Source: Clostridiales bacterium (GTDB lineage: Bacteria; Bacillota; Clostridia; Christensenellales; Aristaeellaceae). Taken from it: a stretch of 64,000 nucleotides of DNA. Positions within the stretch are counted from its first letter, which is position 1. Every line of letters begins with the position of its first letter. Shown piece by piece: positions 52,812 to 61,109 of this stretch. The stretch spans positions 101,993 to 165,992 of the forward strand of contig SFIM01000001.1 in assembly GCA_004556155.1 (NCBI GenBank), in the 5' to 3' direction. A program made the translations under genes and the position numbers. Below the pieces are notes generated by a model, which was not told where the DNA came from, did no database searches, and saw only the letters and a program-made list of their open reading frames with translations.

Positions 52812-53096
52812 CTATTTCAGCCAGCCGCGCCAGGCATGGCGCAGGCCGCTGGCATCCGAATAGCTCAGCGCGTCTACCCGGCCTTCGAAGGTTAGTCTGC
52901 CTTCATCCAATAACAGCGCTGTAATGTGAATGCCTTCGCCGGAAACGGCCAGATCCCCCTGCTCCGTGCGCAGAAGCAACTGCTTTTCATCAAAAGAGAG
53001 CACCTCTTTCACGCCGGTCAGCTGGGCGGACTTGCGGTCGTTTATTGTCAGCATGTGCGGCTTTGCGGGCGTATCCGCGCCTGTTGCTTTGGGCAT
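52812..53096 (-). CDS. yabP: sporulation protein YabP
   Basis: A 94-residue protein of the YabP family, needed at the mother-cell side during sporulation. The core LTGVKEVLSFDEKQLLLRT followed by ...GDLAVSGEGIHI and EGRVDALSYSD matches the family. It leads the yabP-yabQ-divIC-ppx gene string. Upstream on the minus strand, CATATCAT at 53116-53123 loosely resembles a sigma-E -10 box, which would fit, but this is weak. Confidence 0.88.
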   Translation of the reverse strand: MPKATGADTPAKPHMLTINDRKSAQLTGVKEVLSFDEKQLLLRTEQGDLAVSGEGIHITALLLDEGRLTFEGRVDALSYSDASGLRHAWRGWLK

Positions 53097-53175
53097 TTGC
53101 GATCACCTCGCGGCTATGATATGCACGCTTTTGTCCAATGATACCGAAAGAAGGATAAATTATTGTGCAAAGTGA

Positions 53176-53204
53176 TTGCATATCTGCCTTTCTTCATGTA
53201 TAAT
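53176..53204 (+). promoter_or_regulatory. promoter of the pseudo-receiver gene
   Basis: TTGCAT (53176-53181), a 17-nt spacer and TATAAT (53199-53204). A GGAGG site and ATG at 53239 follow. Confidence 0.7.
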
Positions 53205-53238
53205 GGTCTGGCAGGGTTGACTGCATGGAGGATTTGCA

Positions 53239-54060
53239 ATGTATCGAGTATTGTTTGCCACCAATGAACCAGCCGTGCTGGAACCACTCAATCAGATTAC
53301 CAACTGGCAAAGCATGAGCTTTCATGATCCCATGCTGGCCGGCAACGCGGACGAGGCAATTCGCCTGATGGAAAGCAAGCGCGTGGACGCGATTGCCTAC
53401 ATGCTGAACGCGGACGAGGCCCGCAAGCTGAGCCTGTATTTGAACAATATGCGCCCGAGCCTGCCGATCTTTCAGATTCAGCGCACGCTGGATGCGCAAA
53501 AGGAAGAGATCATTAACGTCCGCCGCCTGCTGGATCGCCTGCATGCCGATATGTCCGACGAGGTATACGACGAGGCCGCGGTGCTGGATATCCTGCGCGA
53601 TGAGGTAACGCATAATCTGCTGGCGGGAGAAGTGGCTGCCGACGCGCAGCTGCGTGGCACATTGCAGCTGCTGCGCTCCTTTGTATCGCCTGACAAGCAG
53701 GCCATCCTGTTTGATTTTGATCTGCCGCAGGGCGAGGTGTATCTCTCCGCCCAGTGGCATTATGGCAGCGAACGGCTGGAAAACGCCCTGCGCAACAATT
53801 TCTTTGGCCGTTATTACGATGATATTTATTACTGCGTGGCCGTGCTTACCCCGCGTCATATCCGCGTGGCCGCCTGCCAGCGCTACGATACAGAAAGCAT
53901 CTCCGAAGAAGACCTGCTGCAAAAGGCCAACAGCCATGTGGAGCAGGTGCTGGATAATATCAAGGAATACCTGGGCTTGGATATGGTGACGACGGATTGC
54001 CACATCCTGGACAAGCTGTGCCTGCTTACGCAGGAGCATCAGCAGCCTGCCGAAGGCTAA
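53239..54060 (+). CDS. orphan pseudo-receiver protein related to YesN-type regulators
   Basis: A 273-residue protein. The first 110 residues align by pattern with response-regulator receivers (MYRVLFATNEPAVLEPLNQI and NADEAIRLM), but the acidic pair is Thr8-Asn9 and the phosphoacceptor position is Met55. It cannot be phosphorylated in the usual way. A linker helix (about 85-105) leads to a second alpha/beta domain (about 120-245) that resembles the middle segment of YesN regulators. The AraC-type DNA-binding domain is absent. No histidine kinase is adjacent. It has a good promoter and intact frame, so it is probably expressed; the function is unknown. Confidence 0.65.
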   Translation: MYRVLFATNEPAVLEPLNQITNWQSMSFHDPMLAGNADEAIRLMESKRVDAIAYMLNADEARKLSLYLNNMRPSLPIFQIQRTLDAQKEEIINVRRLLDRLHADMSDEVYDEAAVLDILRDEVTHNLLAGEVAADAQLRGTLQLLRSFVSPDKQAILFDFDLPQGEVYLSAQWHYGSERLENALRNNFFGRYYDDIYYCVAVLTPRHIRVAACQRYDTESISEEDLLQKANSHVEQVLDNIKEYLGLDMVTTDCHILDKLCLLTQEHQQPAEG

Positions 54061-54143
54061 AACGCACACTTTGCAATCATCCCTGGACGTGTCGCTGCGG
54101 CCGGGGATTTTTTCATGAATCGAGCGATAAAGGAGAGAAACGT

Positions 54144-54864
54144 ATGCCTGTACGCATTGCCATCTGCGATGACAGCGCAGCGCAGACTGGCCGTGCAGGC
54201 GGAGCGCTTTGAATCCGCGCAGGCATTTCTGTTCCATTATGAGGAGCACAAGGATTACGACGTGCTGCTGCTGGATATCGAAATGCCTGGCATGGACGGG
54301 GTGAGCATGGCGCGGGCGATTCGCCGCGAAAACGAGGCGGTGCAGATCGTCTTTATCACTGGCTATTCGGATTATATCGCTGAGGGCTACGATGTGGCCG
54401 CGGGCGTGCATTACGACGCGCAGCGCGTGCGCGAATGCCTGGAGCTGGCGGGCTTTGAAGAGCGGCTGCAGAAAATGCCCAAGGGGCTGGATACCTGCCT
54501 GTACAAGGATCTGGAGCAGGATGGCGTGGAGATTTCGGGCGGCGAGGCGCAGAAGATTGCCATTGCCCGCGCGCTGTATAAGGACGCGCCCTTTATCAGC
54601 CTGGATGAGCCTACCGCTGCGCTCGATCCCATCGCCGAGGCCGAGATTTACAAAAAATTCAACGAAATCGCAGGCGATAAGACGGCGGTATACATCAGCC
54701 ACCGCCTCTCCTCCTGCAAGTTCTGCGATGAGATCGCGGTGTTTGATCAGGGTCAGGTTGTGCAGATGGGCACGCACGAGGCGCTGCTGGCGGACACGCA
54801 GGGCAAGTATTACGAATTGTGGCACGCCCCGGCACAGTATTACCCCCAGACGGAAACAGTCTGA
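54144..54864 (+). pseudogene. fusion scar: LytTR-type response regulator remnant joined to ABC-transporter ATPase remnant
   Basis: Begins with a normal start (AAGGAG, ATG 54144) and MPVRIAICDDSAAQ. It then loses frame and about 15 codons near 54185, resuming in the +1 frame as RFESAQAFLFHYEEHKDYD, VLLLDIEMPGMDG and IVFITGYSDYIAEGYDVAA. At that point the receiver stops, and the sequence continues in frame as the second half of an ABC exporter ATPase (MPKGLDTCLYKDLEQDG, the signature SGGEAQ, Walker B SLDEPTAALDP, YISHRLSS) to the stop at 54862. Walker A, the LytTR domain and the transporter membrane part are missing. Two deletions, one causing a frameshift, explain the structure. Confidence 0.8.
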
Positions 54865-54939
54865 AATGGTGAAAATTTGCGTTCATTTCCACAATCAGAG
54901 AAAAAACATAGGGAAATGCCAAAATAACCAAATTAACGC

Positions 54940-54968
54940 TTGACAGGCGCGCGGATCAATACTATAAT
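54940..54968 (+). promoter_or_regulatory. consensus promoter of the lysine-riboswitch operon
   Basis: Perfect TTGACA (54940-54945), a 17-nt spacer and perfect TATAAT (54963-54968). Confidence 0.85.
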
Positions 54969-54984
54969 ACCGGCGAACTGAATA

Positions 54985-55155
54985 CTTGGATAGAGGCGCG
55001 AGGTTCATCAGTACGTCCGGGCCGCACAGACCGTTGCCGGATCGAAAGGGGACATCGCCGAAGCGCTCGGGCAAGGGTCTGCTTTCCGGGTAGCTGGGTC
55101 GCCGTGGAACACGCGGCGGACTGTCACAGGTTTTCTCCTGTGAAGCGCTATCAAG
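54985..55155 (+). ncRNA. lysine riboswitch (L-box)
   Basis: The leader shows the L-box landmarks in order: GGATAGAGGCGCGA at the 5' end, an AGTA after the first arm, GCCGAAG (55057-55063), AGCTGGGTCGCCGTGGA (55092 on), CTGTCACAGG with its partner CCTGTGAAG (55121-55144) and closing GCGCTATC that pairs with GATAG to form P1. Junction bases such as AGAGG and GAAGC fit the lysine aptamer. The expression platform ends in the terminator at 55211-55242. Lysine binding should shut off the transporter genes. Confidence 0.9.
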
Positions 55156-55210
55156 GCACACGGCAGTTGCCGCGGGACAGGACTTCCCGCCTCTGTTTGA
55201 TCTTTGATTA

Positions 55211-55242
55211 TGAACCGCTTCACTGGAAGCGGTTCATTTTTT
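55211..55242 (+). terminator. riboswitch-controlled terminator
   Basis: An 11-bp perfect stem TGAACCGCTTC with its complement and a 4-nt loop, followed by TTTTTT. It lies 56 nt after the aptamer, ahead of the first gene. Confidence 0.85.
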
Positions 55243-55274
55243 ATTCGGCAATCAAAAGAAAGGCGGTATGACCC

Positions 55275-56111
55275 ATGATGAGAAGATTTGTTGCGCTGGT
55301 ACTTTGCCTTGTGTTCTGCTGCACGATGATTCCTGCGGCCCTGGCCGACGAGCCCTCGGGCGTGGAGGACGGCGTGCTGACCGTGGCCATGGAATGTAAC
55401 TATGCCCCCTATAACTGGTCCCAGGGCGACGACAGCAACGGCGCCGTGCCGATCCGCGACAGCCGTGAGTACGCCAACGGCTATGATGTGATGATGGCCA
55501 AGAAGCTGTGCGAGGCCAACGGCTGGCAGCTGGAAATTGTCCGTCTGGATTGGGATTCCCTGGTGCCCGCCGTGCAGGCCGGCGTGGTGGACGCGGTGAT
55601 CGCCGGCCAGTCCATGACGGCGAGCCGCGCGGAAATGGTGGATTTCGCCGGCCCCTACCTGTATGCCAGCATCGTGTGCCTGGCCAAGCAGGGCACGCCC
55701 CAGGCTGCGGCCAAGGGCATTTCGGAGCTTTCGGGCTATTGCACCTCGCAGCTGGGCACCATCTGGTATGACAGCTGCCTGCCGCAGATTGCGGGCGCGA
55801 AGATTCAGTCTCCCGCCGAGTCCGCCCCCGCCATGCTGATGGCGCTGGAAGCGGGCATGGTGGATTTCATCTGCACCGATATGCCCACTGCGCAGGGCGC
55901 GCTGCTGGCCTATCCCGATCTGGTGCTGCTGGATTTCAGCGGCAGCGAGGATAACTTTGTGGTGTCCGATGAGGATATCAACATCGGCATCTCCGTCCGC
56001 AAGGGCAACACCGTGCTGAAGGAAGCCCTGGACAGCGTGCTGTCTACCATGACGGCGGAGGACTTCAACGCCATCATGGCGCAGGCCACGGCCATTCAGC
56101 CCATCGAGTAA
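55275..56111 (+). CDS. amino-acid ABC transporter substrate-binding protein (probable lysine)
   Basis: A 278-residue extracytoplasmic binding protein of family 3. The signal peptide runs to about residue 24 (PAALA) and lacks a clear lipobox, which is unusual for a Gram-positive binding protein. The mature part begins GVLTVAMECNYAPYNW, a typical ligand-pocket strand, with YDVMMAKKL, IAGQSMTASRAEMVDF and FICTDMPTAQG. Lysine as ligand is inferred from the upstream lysine riboswitch. Start ATG at 55275 (or the next ATG) after AAAGGCGG. Confidence 0.85.
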   Translation: MMRRFVALVLCLVFCCTMIPAALADEPSGVEDGVLTVAMECNYAPYNWSQGDDSNGAVPIRDSREYANGYDVMMAKKLCEANGWQLEIVRLDWDSLVPAVQAGVVDAVIAGQSMTASRAEMVDFAGPYLYASIVCLAKQGTPQAAAKGISELSGYCTSQLGTIWYDSCLPQIAGAKIQSPAESAPAMLMALEAGMVDFICTDMPTAQGALLAYPDLVLLDFSGSEDNFVVSDEDINIGISVRKGNTVLKEALDSVLSTMTAEDFNAIMAQATAIQPIE

Positions 56112-56174
56112 GCATAAGCATGCGGGCGGCGCGCCTTTGCGCCGCCCGTCCATCTGAAAGGAACGAAGCGCATT

Positions 56175-57029
56175 ATGAACAGATTTGCGGCCCTGTTTGA
56201 CGATATCGCCTTGCTGTGGGGCAAGTACGGCTCCTCCTATCTAAACGGCGTCGGCAGCACCCTGCTGCTGGCTGTAATTGCTACGCTGGTTGGCTGCGTG
56301 ATCGGCTTTCTGTGCGGCATATTGCAGACCATTCCCTGCTCGCACAGCGATCCCCTTGTCAAGCGCGGGCTGCTGGGGCTGCTGCGGGGCATTATCCGCG
56401 CCTATATTGAGATATTCCGCGGCACGCCCATGATCCTCCAGGCGGTGTTCATCTATTATGGCCTGCCCTATTTCACCAACAACGCCGTGCAGTTCCGCAA
56501 TATCTGGGCGGTGTCCATCCTGGTGGTATCCATCAATACCGGCGCGTACATGGCCGAGTCCGTGCGCGGCGGCATCCTCTCAGTGGATCGCGGGCAGACC
56601 GAGGGCGCAAAGGCCATCGGCATGACGCATGTGCAGACCATGCTGAGCGTGGTGCTGCCGCAGGCTCTGCGCAACATCATGCCGCAGATCGGCAACAACT
56701 TTATCATCAACGTTAAGGATACCTCGGTCATGTTCATCATCGGCTTCAACGATTTCTTTGCCGTGCACAAGGCCGTGGCGGGCGCGACGTTCCGCTTCTT
56801 CCCCTCCGCTGCCATTGAAATGGCGGGGTATCTCACCATGACGCTGCTGGCCTCCTTCCTGCTGCGCAGGCTGGAAAAGCTGCTGGACGGCCATGCCAGC
56901 TACGAGCTGGTACGCGAGGATCCGCTGGTGGCCACGGCGGGCACCTACAACTATCCCGGCAAGGGCAGCCCCTATGACGAAGTAAACCGTGAGCGGCCGC
57001 AGGGCGCGCGGAAGGAGGATGCGGAATGA
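56175..57029 (+). CDS. amino-acid ABC transporter permease
   Basis: A 284-residue inner-membrane permease of the HisM/GlnP type. About five hydrophobic spans surround the EAA loop, visible as VDRGQTEGAKAIGMTHVQT and VVLPQALRNIMPQIGNNF; IEIFRGTPMILQ is another family motif. The C-terminal cytoplasmic tail is extended (about 40 residues). It overlaps the ATPase gene by 4 bp (ATGA). It belongs to the lysine-riboswitch operon. Confidence 0.93.
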   Translation: MNRFAALFDDIALLWGKYGSSYLNGVGSTLLLAVIATLVGCVIGFLCGILQTIPCSHSDPLVKRGLLGLLRGIIRAYIEIFRGTPMILQAVFIYYGLPYFTNNAVQFRNIWAVSILVVSINTGAYMAESVRGGILSVDRGQTEGAKAIGMTHVQTMLSVVLPQALRNIMPQIGNNFIINVKDTSVMFIIGFNDFFAVHKAVAGATFRFFPSAAIEMAGYLTMTLLASFLLRRLEKLLDGHASYELVREDPLVATAGTYNYPGKGSPYDEVNRERPQGARKEDAE

Positions 57030-57766
57030 GTGAATTGGTATTGCAGGTGCAGCATCTGTCCAAGTCCTTTGGCAGCCATGAGATTTTGCGCGATATCGAT
57101 TTTTCCGTCCATGCGGGCGACGTGACCTCCATCATCGGCGCGTCCGGTTCAGGCAAGAGTACGCTGCTGCGCTGCATCAATCTGCTGGAAACGCCCTCGG
57201 ATGGGCACATCCTGTTCCATGGGCAGGATATGGCAGGGCGGCATACCAACGCCGCGGCCTATCGCGCCAAGGTGGGCATGGTGTTTCAGTCCTTCAATCT
57301 GTTCAACAACATGACCGTGCTGCAAAACTGCATGGTGGGGCAGATCAAGGTGCTTAAGAAAAAGCCTGATGAGGCGCGCGAGATGGCGCTGCGCTATCTG
57401 CGTCAGGTGGGTATGGCTCCCTACATCAACGCCCGGCCGCAGCAGCTTTCGGGCGGCCAGAAGCAGCGAGTGGCCATCGCCCGCGCCCTGGCCATGCAGC
57501 CGGAAATCCTGCTGTTTGACGAGCCGACCAGCGCGCTGGATCCTGAGATGGTGGGCGAGGTGCTCTCTGTTATGCGCCAGCTTGCCAAGGAGGGCATGAC
57601 CATGCTGGTGGTAACGCACGAGATGGCCTTTGCCCGCGATATCAGCACGCATGTGGTGTATATGAACGGCGGCGTGATCTGCGAAGAAGGCACGCCGCAG
57701 CAGATATTCAACAATCCGCAGAAGGCGGAAACGCGCGACTTCCTGGCGCGCTTTATCGCGGGGTAA
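57026..57766 (+). CDS. amino-acid ABC transporter ATP-binding protein
   Basis: A 246-residue polar amino-acid importer ATPase. Walker A GASGSGKSTLLR, the Q-loop in VFQSFNLF, signature LSGGQKQRVAIARALA, Walker B ILLFDEPTSALDPE and the H-loop in VVTHEM are all present, so it is intact. It forms the transporter with the preceding two genes. The downstream aldolase-like gene begins 4 nt later. Confidence 0.95.
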   Translation: MSELVLQVQHLSKSFGSHEILRDIDFSVHAGDVTSIIGASGSGKSTLLRCINLLETPSDGHILFHGQDMAGRHTNAAAYRAKVGMVFQSFNLFNNMTVLQNCMVGQIKVLKKKPDEAREMALRYLRQVGMAPYINARPQQLSGGQKQRVAIARALAMQPEILLFDEPTSALDPEMVGEVLSVMRQLAKEGMTMLVVTHEMAFARDISTHVVYMNGGVICEEGTPQQIFNNPQKAETRDFLARFIAG

Positions 57767-57770
57767 AGGC

Positions 57771-58817
57771 ATGAAGCGCATATCCTTTACAAGCGACTAT
57801 ATGGAAGGCGCGCACCCACTGATTATGCAGCGCTTGATGGAAACCAATCTTGAGAAAACGCCCGGCTACGGCACGGATGCCTACTGCGAGGCGGCGAAGG
57901 CTAAAATCCGCAGCGCCTGTCATGCGCCGGAGGGGGAGATCTTTTTCCTTGTCGGCGGCACGCAGACCAACGCCACTGTGATCGACGGCCTGCTGCAAAG
58001 CTATCAAGGCGTAATCGCCGCTGAAACCGGGCACATCGGCGTGCACGAGGCCGGGGCGATTGAGTTTGGCGGGCATAAGGTGCTGACGCTGCCGCACAAA
58101 AATGGCAAAATCACCGCGGAGCAGATTGAAAAGCTGCTTTGCGATTATGCAAACGACGCGAATCGTGATCATATGGTCATGCCCGGTATGGCGTACCTGT
58201 CTCAGCCCACGGAGTATGGAACGCTGTATTCGCGCGCGGAGCTGACGCAGATCAGCAGCGTATGCCGGGCGCACCGCATGCCGCTCTATGTGGACGGCGC
58301 GCGGCTGGCCTATGCGCTGGCCTGTCCGGAAAACGACGTGAGCCTGGCCGATCTGGCCGCGCTGTGCGATGCGTTTTATATTGGCGGCACCAAGTGCGGC
58401 GCGCTGTTTGGCGAGGCGGTGGTGCTTCCGCGTCCGGGGCTGATTCCGCATTTCTTTACGATCATCAAGCAGCATGGGGCGCTGCTGGCCAAGGGCAGGC
58501 TGCTGGGCATCCAGTTCGATACGCTCTTTACCGATGGGCTGTATGAAAAGCTGGGCGCGCCCGCCATGGCAGCGGCGGATCACATCCGTGCTGCCCTGCG
58601 TGAATGCGGCTACACGCTTTGCTTTGATTCGCCCACCAACCAGGTTTTCTGCATCCTGGATAACGATACGATGGCACGTCTGGCCCAGAAGGTGGACTTT
58701 GGCTTCTGGGAAAAGTACGACGATACGCATACGATTGTTCGTTTTGCCACCAGCTGGGCGACGGATATGGGCGATGTGAAATTGCTGAAAGACGCGCTCA
58801 GAGACGCGTGGCAATAA
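57771..58817 (+). CDS. threonine aldolase family PLP enzyme
   Basis: A 348-residue fold-type I PLP enzyme of the low-specificity L-threonine aldolase/beta-eliminating lyase family. SDYMEGAHPLIM at the start, FLVGGTQTNATV, LYVDGARLAYAL and the PLP-lysine site YIGGTKCGALFG (Lys208) are conserved. Threonine aldolase cleaves threonine to glycine and acetaldehyde, but here the gene ends a lysine-riboswitch operon. A role in metabolism of the imported amino acid is possible. A strong terminator follows. Confidence 0.87.
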   Translation: MKRISFTSDYMEGAHPLIMQRLMETNLEKTPGYGTDAYCEAAKAKIRSACHAPEGEIFFLVGGTQTNATVIDGLLQSYQGVIAAETGHIGVHEAGAIEFGGHKVLTLPHKNGKITAEQIEKLLCDYANDANRDHMVMPGMAYLSQPTEYGTLYSRAELTQISSVCRAHRMPLYVDGARLAYALACPENDVSLADLAALCDAFYIGGTKCGALFGEAVVLPRPGLIPHFFTIIKQHGALLAKGRLLGIQFDTLFTDGLYEKLGAPAMAAADHIRAALRECGYTLCFDSPTNQVFCILDNDTMARLAQKVDFGFWEKYDDTHTIVRFATSWATDMGDVKLLKDALRDAWQ

Positions 58818-58824
58818 AGACATA

Positions 58825-58860
58825 AAAAAGCGCTGACGGATTTGCATCGGTCAGCGCTTT
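58825..58860. terminator. bidirectional terminator between the aldolase and ubiB-like genes
   Basis: Arms AAAAGCGCTGAC and its complement (12 bp, perfect) with a 12-nt loop and T-runs on both strands. Confidence 0.85.
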
Positions 58861-58868
58861 TGTGATGC

Positions 58869-60455
58869 TTATTTTTTCCTTTTGCGCCCCTTGGGAAGGA
58901 ACGTCCATCCCAGCAGCACGGCCGCCAGCACAAAGCAGCCGATGCTGTATGCCGAAAGGCCGCCTGCACGCGGGGACACATCGTGCAGCAGACCGCCGCA
59001 TACAAGCAGCGCGGCGGCGATCAGCGCCATGGCCAGCTTGAACGTGATATCGCCCAAAAGCTGGGCCAGATCTGCGCCCGGATGATGCTCTACGCCCAGG
59101 TTGGCTTCGCCCTTCAGCCCCGTGCGCAGAAGATCGGCCAGCAGCGCGGGAATTTCCAGCGATTTGTGCGCGCTTTCGTACACCGCGCGGCTATCCTGCA
59201 CAAGCTCCGCACGCCAGTCAATCTGATGCAGCATCTGATCGCCCAGGCGCGCCGTTACCACACTCATTACGTTGATCTGCGGGCTCAGGTCGGCCACAAC
59301 GCCTTCGATGGTGGCCAGGCCGCGCGCCAGCATGGTCAGACTGCCGGGCATAGAAATGCCGTTGGCCTTCATCACGGCGGACAGGTCTTCAAATACCTGC
59401 GCCAGATCCATGCTGCCCAGGTCTGCCGAGCCGTACTTATCCAGCAGATCCTCGATATCGCGGTACAGCCGACGTTTGTCCGTCTTACCGTGAAACTCGC
59501 CCAGCCCCATTACCGCATCGCGGCACAGATTGATATCGCCCCGCGCAACGCCGGTAACGGCCTTGCCGATCAGCGTGCGCTGGCGCTCGTCCAGGCTGCC
59601 CATCATGCCCATATCCAGCCAGACGATCTTGCCGTCGCGCACGCGCAGATTGCCGGGGTGCGGATCGGCGTGGAAGAAGCCGTCCTCCATGATCTGGCGC
59701 ACATAGTTGTCGGCCAGTTTTGCGCCGATTTCGGCCAGATCGTAGCCTGCCTGGGTCAGCTCGTCCTTTTTATCGATGCCCATGCCATCGATGCGCTCCA
59801 TCACCAGCACCTGCGTGGTGGTGTACTGGCGGTACAGGATGGGGGAAGTGACGAAGGCTACGTCCTCGTTGAGCTTGCGGAAGCGTTCCAGGTTGGCGGC
59901 CTCGGTTTGAAAGTTCATTTCCTCCTGCGCCACCACCCACATTTCATCCAGCACCTGGTTAAAATCCACCAGCCCGCTGGCAGGGGTGTATTTGAGAAGC
60001 TTGCTTGCCTGCTTGAGCAGCATGATATCGCGGCTCATGATTTCATGAATGCCCTCGCGCTGCACCTTGACCACGACGGGCTCTCCGGTTTGCAGCACGG
60101 CTGCGTGAGCCTGCGCAATAGACGCGCTGCCCAGCGCCGCGTGATCAAAGGAGGCGAATACCTCCTCCAGCGGCCTGCCGTAGGATTTTTCCACGATGGC
60201 GGCGATTTGCTCATAAGGCATGGGGTTCACGCTGCTGCGCAGCTTTTTCAGCGCGTCGCAATAGGCGGCGGGCAGGATATCTGACCGCATGGAGAGAATC
60301 TGCCCGAGCTTGATAAACGTGGGGCCAAGCTCCTCAATGATAGCGCACAGTTTTTCGGGGGTTATGCCCTTTACGATCTCGTGACGGCGCATAACCTCCA
60401 TAATTTCCAGCAGGCGCTGGCGGTTCTCACCGCGGTTTTCGTTGCGTACTGGCAT
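58869..60455 (-). CDS. ABC1/UbiB (AarF) family atypical kinase
   Basis: A 528-residue protein-kinase-like protein. It has the KxGQ motif (TFIKLGQILSMRSDILP), the Ala-rich loop GSASIAQAHAA, the VVVKVQ lysine, the HADPHPGN catalytic loop and the metal-binding WLDMGMMG. Two membrane helices lie at the C-terminus (about 468-518). The family supports ubiquinone synthesis in Proteobacteria; Clostridia mostly lack ubiquinone, so its role here is unknown, perhaps in lipid handling. It follows a phasin-like gene by 9 nt, a recurrent pair in Firmicutes. Confidence 0.9.
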   Translation of the reverse strand: MPVRNENRGENRQRLLEIMEVMRRHEIVKGITPEKLCAIIEELGPTFIKLGQILSMRSDILPAAYCDALKKLRSSVNPMPYEQIAAIVEKSYGRPLEEVFASFDHAALGSASIAQAHAAVLQTGEPVVVKVQREGIHEIMSRDIMLLKQASKLLKYTPASGLVDFNQVLDEMWVVAQEEMNFQTEAANLERFRKLNEDVAFVTSPILYRQYTTTQVLVMERIDGMGIDKKDELTQAGYDLAEIGAKLADNYVRQIMEDGFFHADPHPGNLRVRDGKIVWLDMGMMGSLDERQRTLIGKAVTGVARGDINLCRDAVMGLGEFHGKTDKRRLYRDIEDLLDKYGSADLGSMDLAQVFEDLSAVMKANGISMPGSLTMLARGLATIEGVVADLSPQINVMSVVTARLGDQMLHQIDWRAELVQDSRAVYESAHKSLEIPALLADLLRTGLKGEANLGVEHHPGADLAQLLGDITFKLAMALIAAALLVCGGLLHDVSPRAGGLSAYSIGCFVLAAVLLGWTFLPKGRKRKK

Positions 60456-60464
60456 AAAAACCTC

Positions 60465-60836
60465 TTATTCCTGCGCTTCAGGCTGCTCCGGGGCGGACTC
60501 GGTTTCAGTTTCAGGCTTGATGGGCGCTTGGGCGGGGGCGGCCTGGGCGCGCTTTTCCTGCGCGGCCTGCACGCGCTGACGCAGGGCTTCCAGCTGCGCG
60601 TCGTCCAGATTGTCCAAATCCTCCTCGGGCCTTACCACATGAACCGTGACGTTATCGCGGATGGCCTCTTTGACGGAGTGCTTCAGCTCCTCGTTGAGTA
60701 CCTTGCCTTGCTCCACGGTCAGCTCGCCCTTTTTGACCAGATCGCGCAGGATACTTTCGGATTTTTCCTTTGTGACGGCGGCGGCGCCGATGCCGGCCAG
60801 AATAAGCTTGCGGATGCTTTCACCCAGTTGATCCAT
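60465..60836 (-). CDS. phasin-like helical protein paired with the UbiB-like kinase
   Basis: A 123-residue, mostly helical protein. The N-terminal 80 residues (MDQLGESIRKLILAGIGAAA, ILRDLVKKGELTVEQGK) look like the phasin/polyhydroxyalkanoate-regulator family. A final acidic, Pro- and Glu-rich tail (about 95-123) is probably disordered. The ATG at 60836 follows AAAGGA; the frame extends to 61097 through a region with terminator-like hairpins and is not coding there. It probably partners the downstream kinase; no PHA genes are present. The gap 60837-61053 shows no gene. Confidence 0.65.
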   Translation of the reverse strand: MDQLGESIRKLILAGIGAAAVTKEKSESILRDLVKKGELTVEQGKVLNEELKHSVKEAIRDNVTVHVVRPEEDLDNLDDAQLEALRQRVQAAQEKRAQAAPAQAPIKPETETESAPEQPEAQE

Positions 60837-61053
60837 GGTAATAACGTCCTTTCCATTGGTGCATTTCAATTTGTGCCGCAGGGATGCGGCAATGGGATAA
60901 TTCGCTGCTTTTTGCGAAAAATCCTGCATAGGGGATAAAAAAGAGAATGCGAAAAGCGCGCCCGTGAAGCGCAGGATGCGAAGACGAAAATCGCCAAGAC
61001 CGTAAAGGTTTTCCGGCGCTTTTAATCCGCAGAGCCGGCTTTGCCGCCGAACA

Positions 61054-61090
61054 AAAAGAGGACGGAGGCGCTGCTCACACGCCCCCGTCC
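61054..61090 (-). terminator. terminator of the flavin oxidoreductase gene
   Basis: On the minus strand an 11-bp stem GGACGGGGGCG/CGCCTCCGTCC (one mismatch) followed by TCTTTTT, 20 nt after the stop codon. Confidence 0.75.
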
Positions 61091-61109
61091 AATGCAAAGA
61101 GGGAGATTA

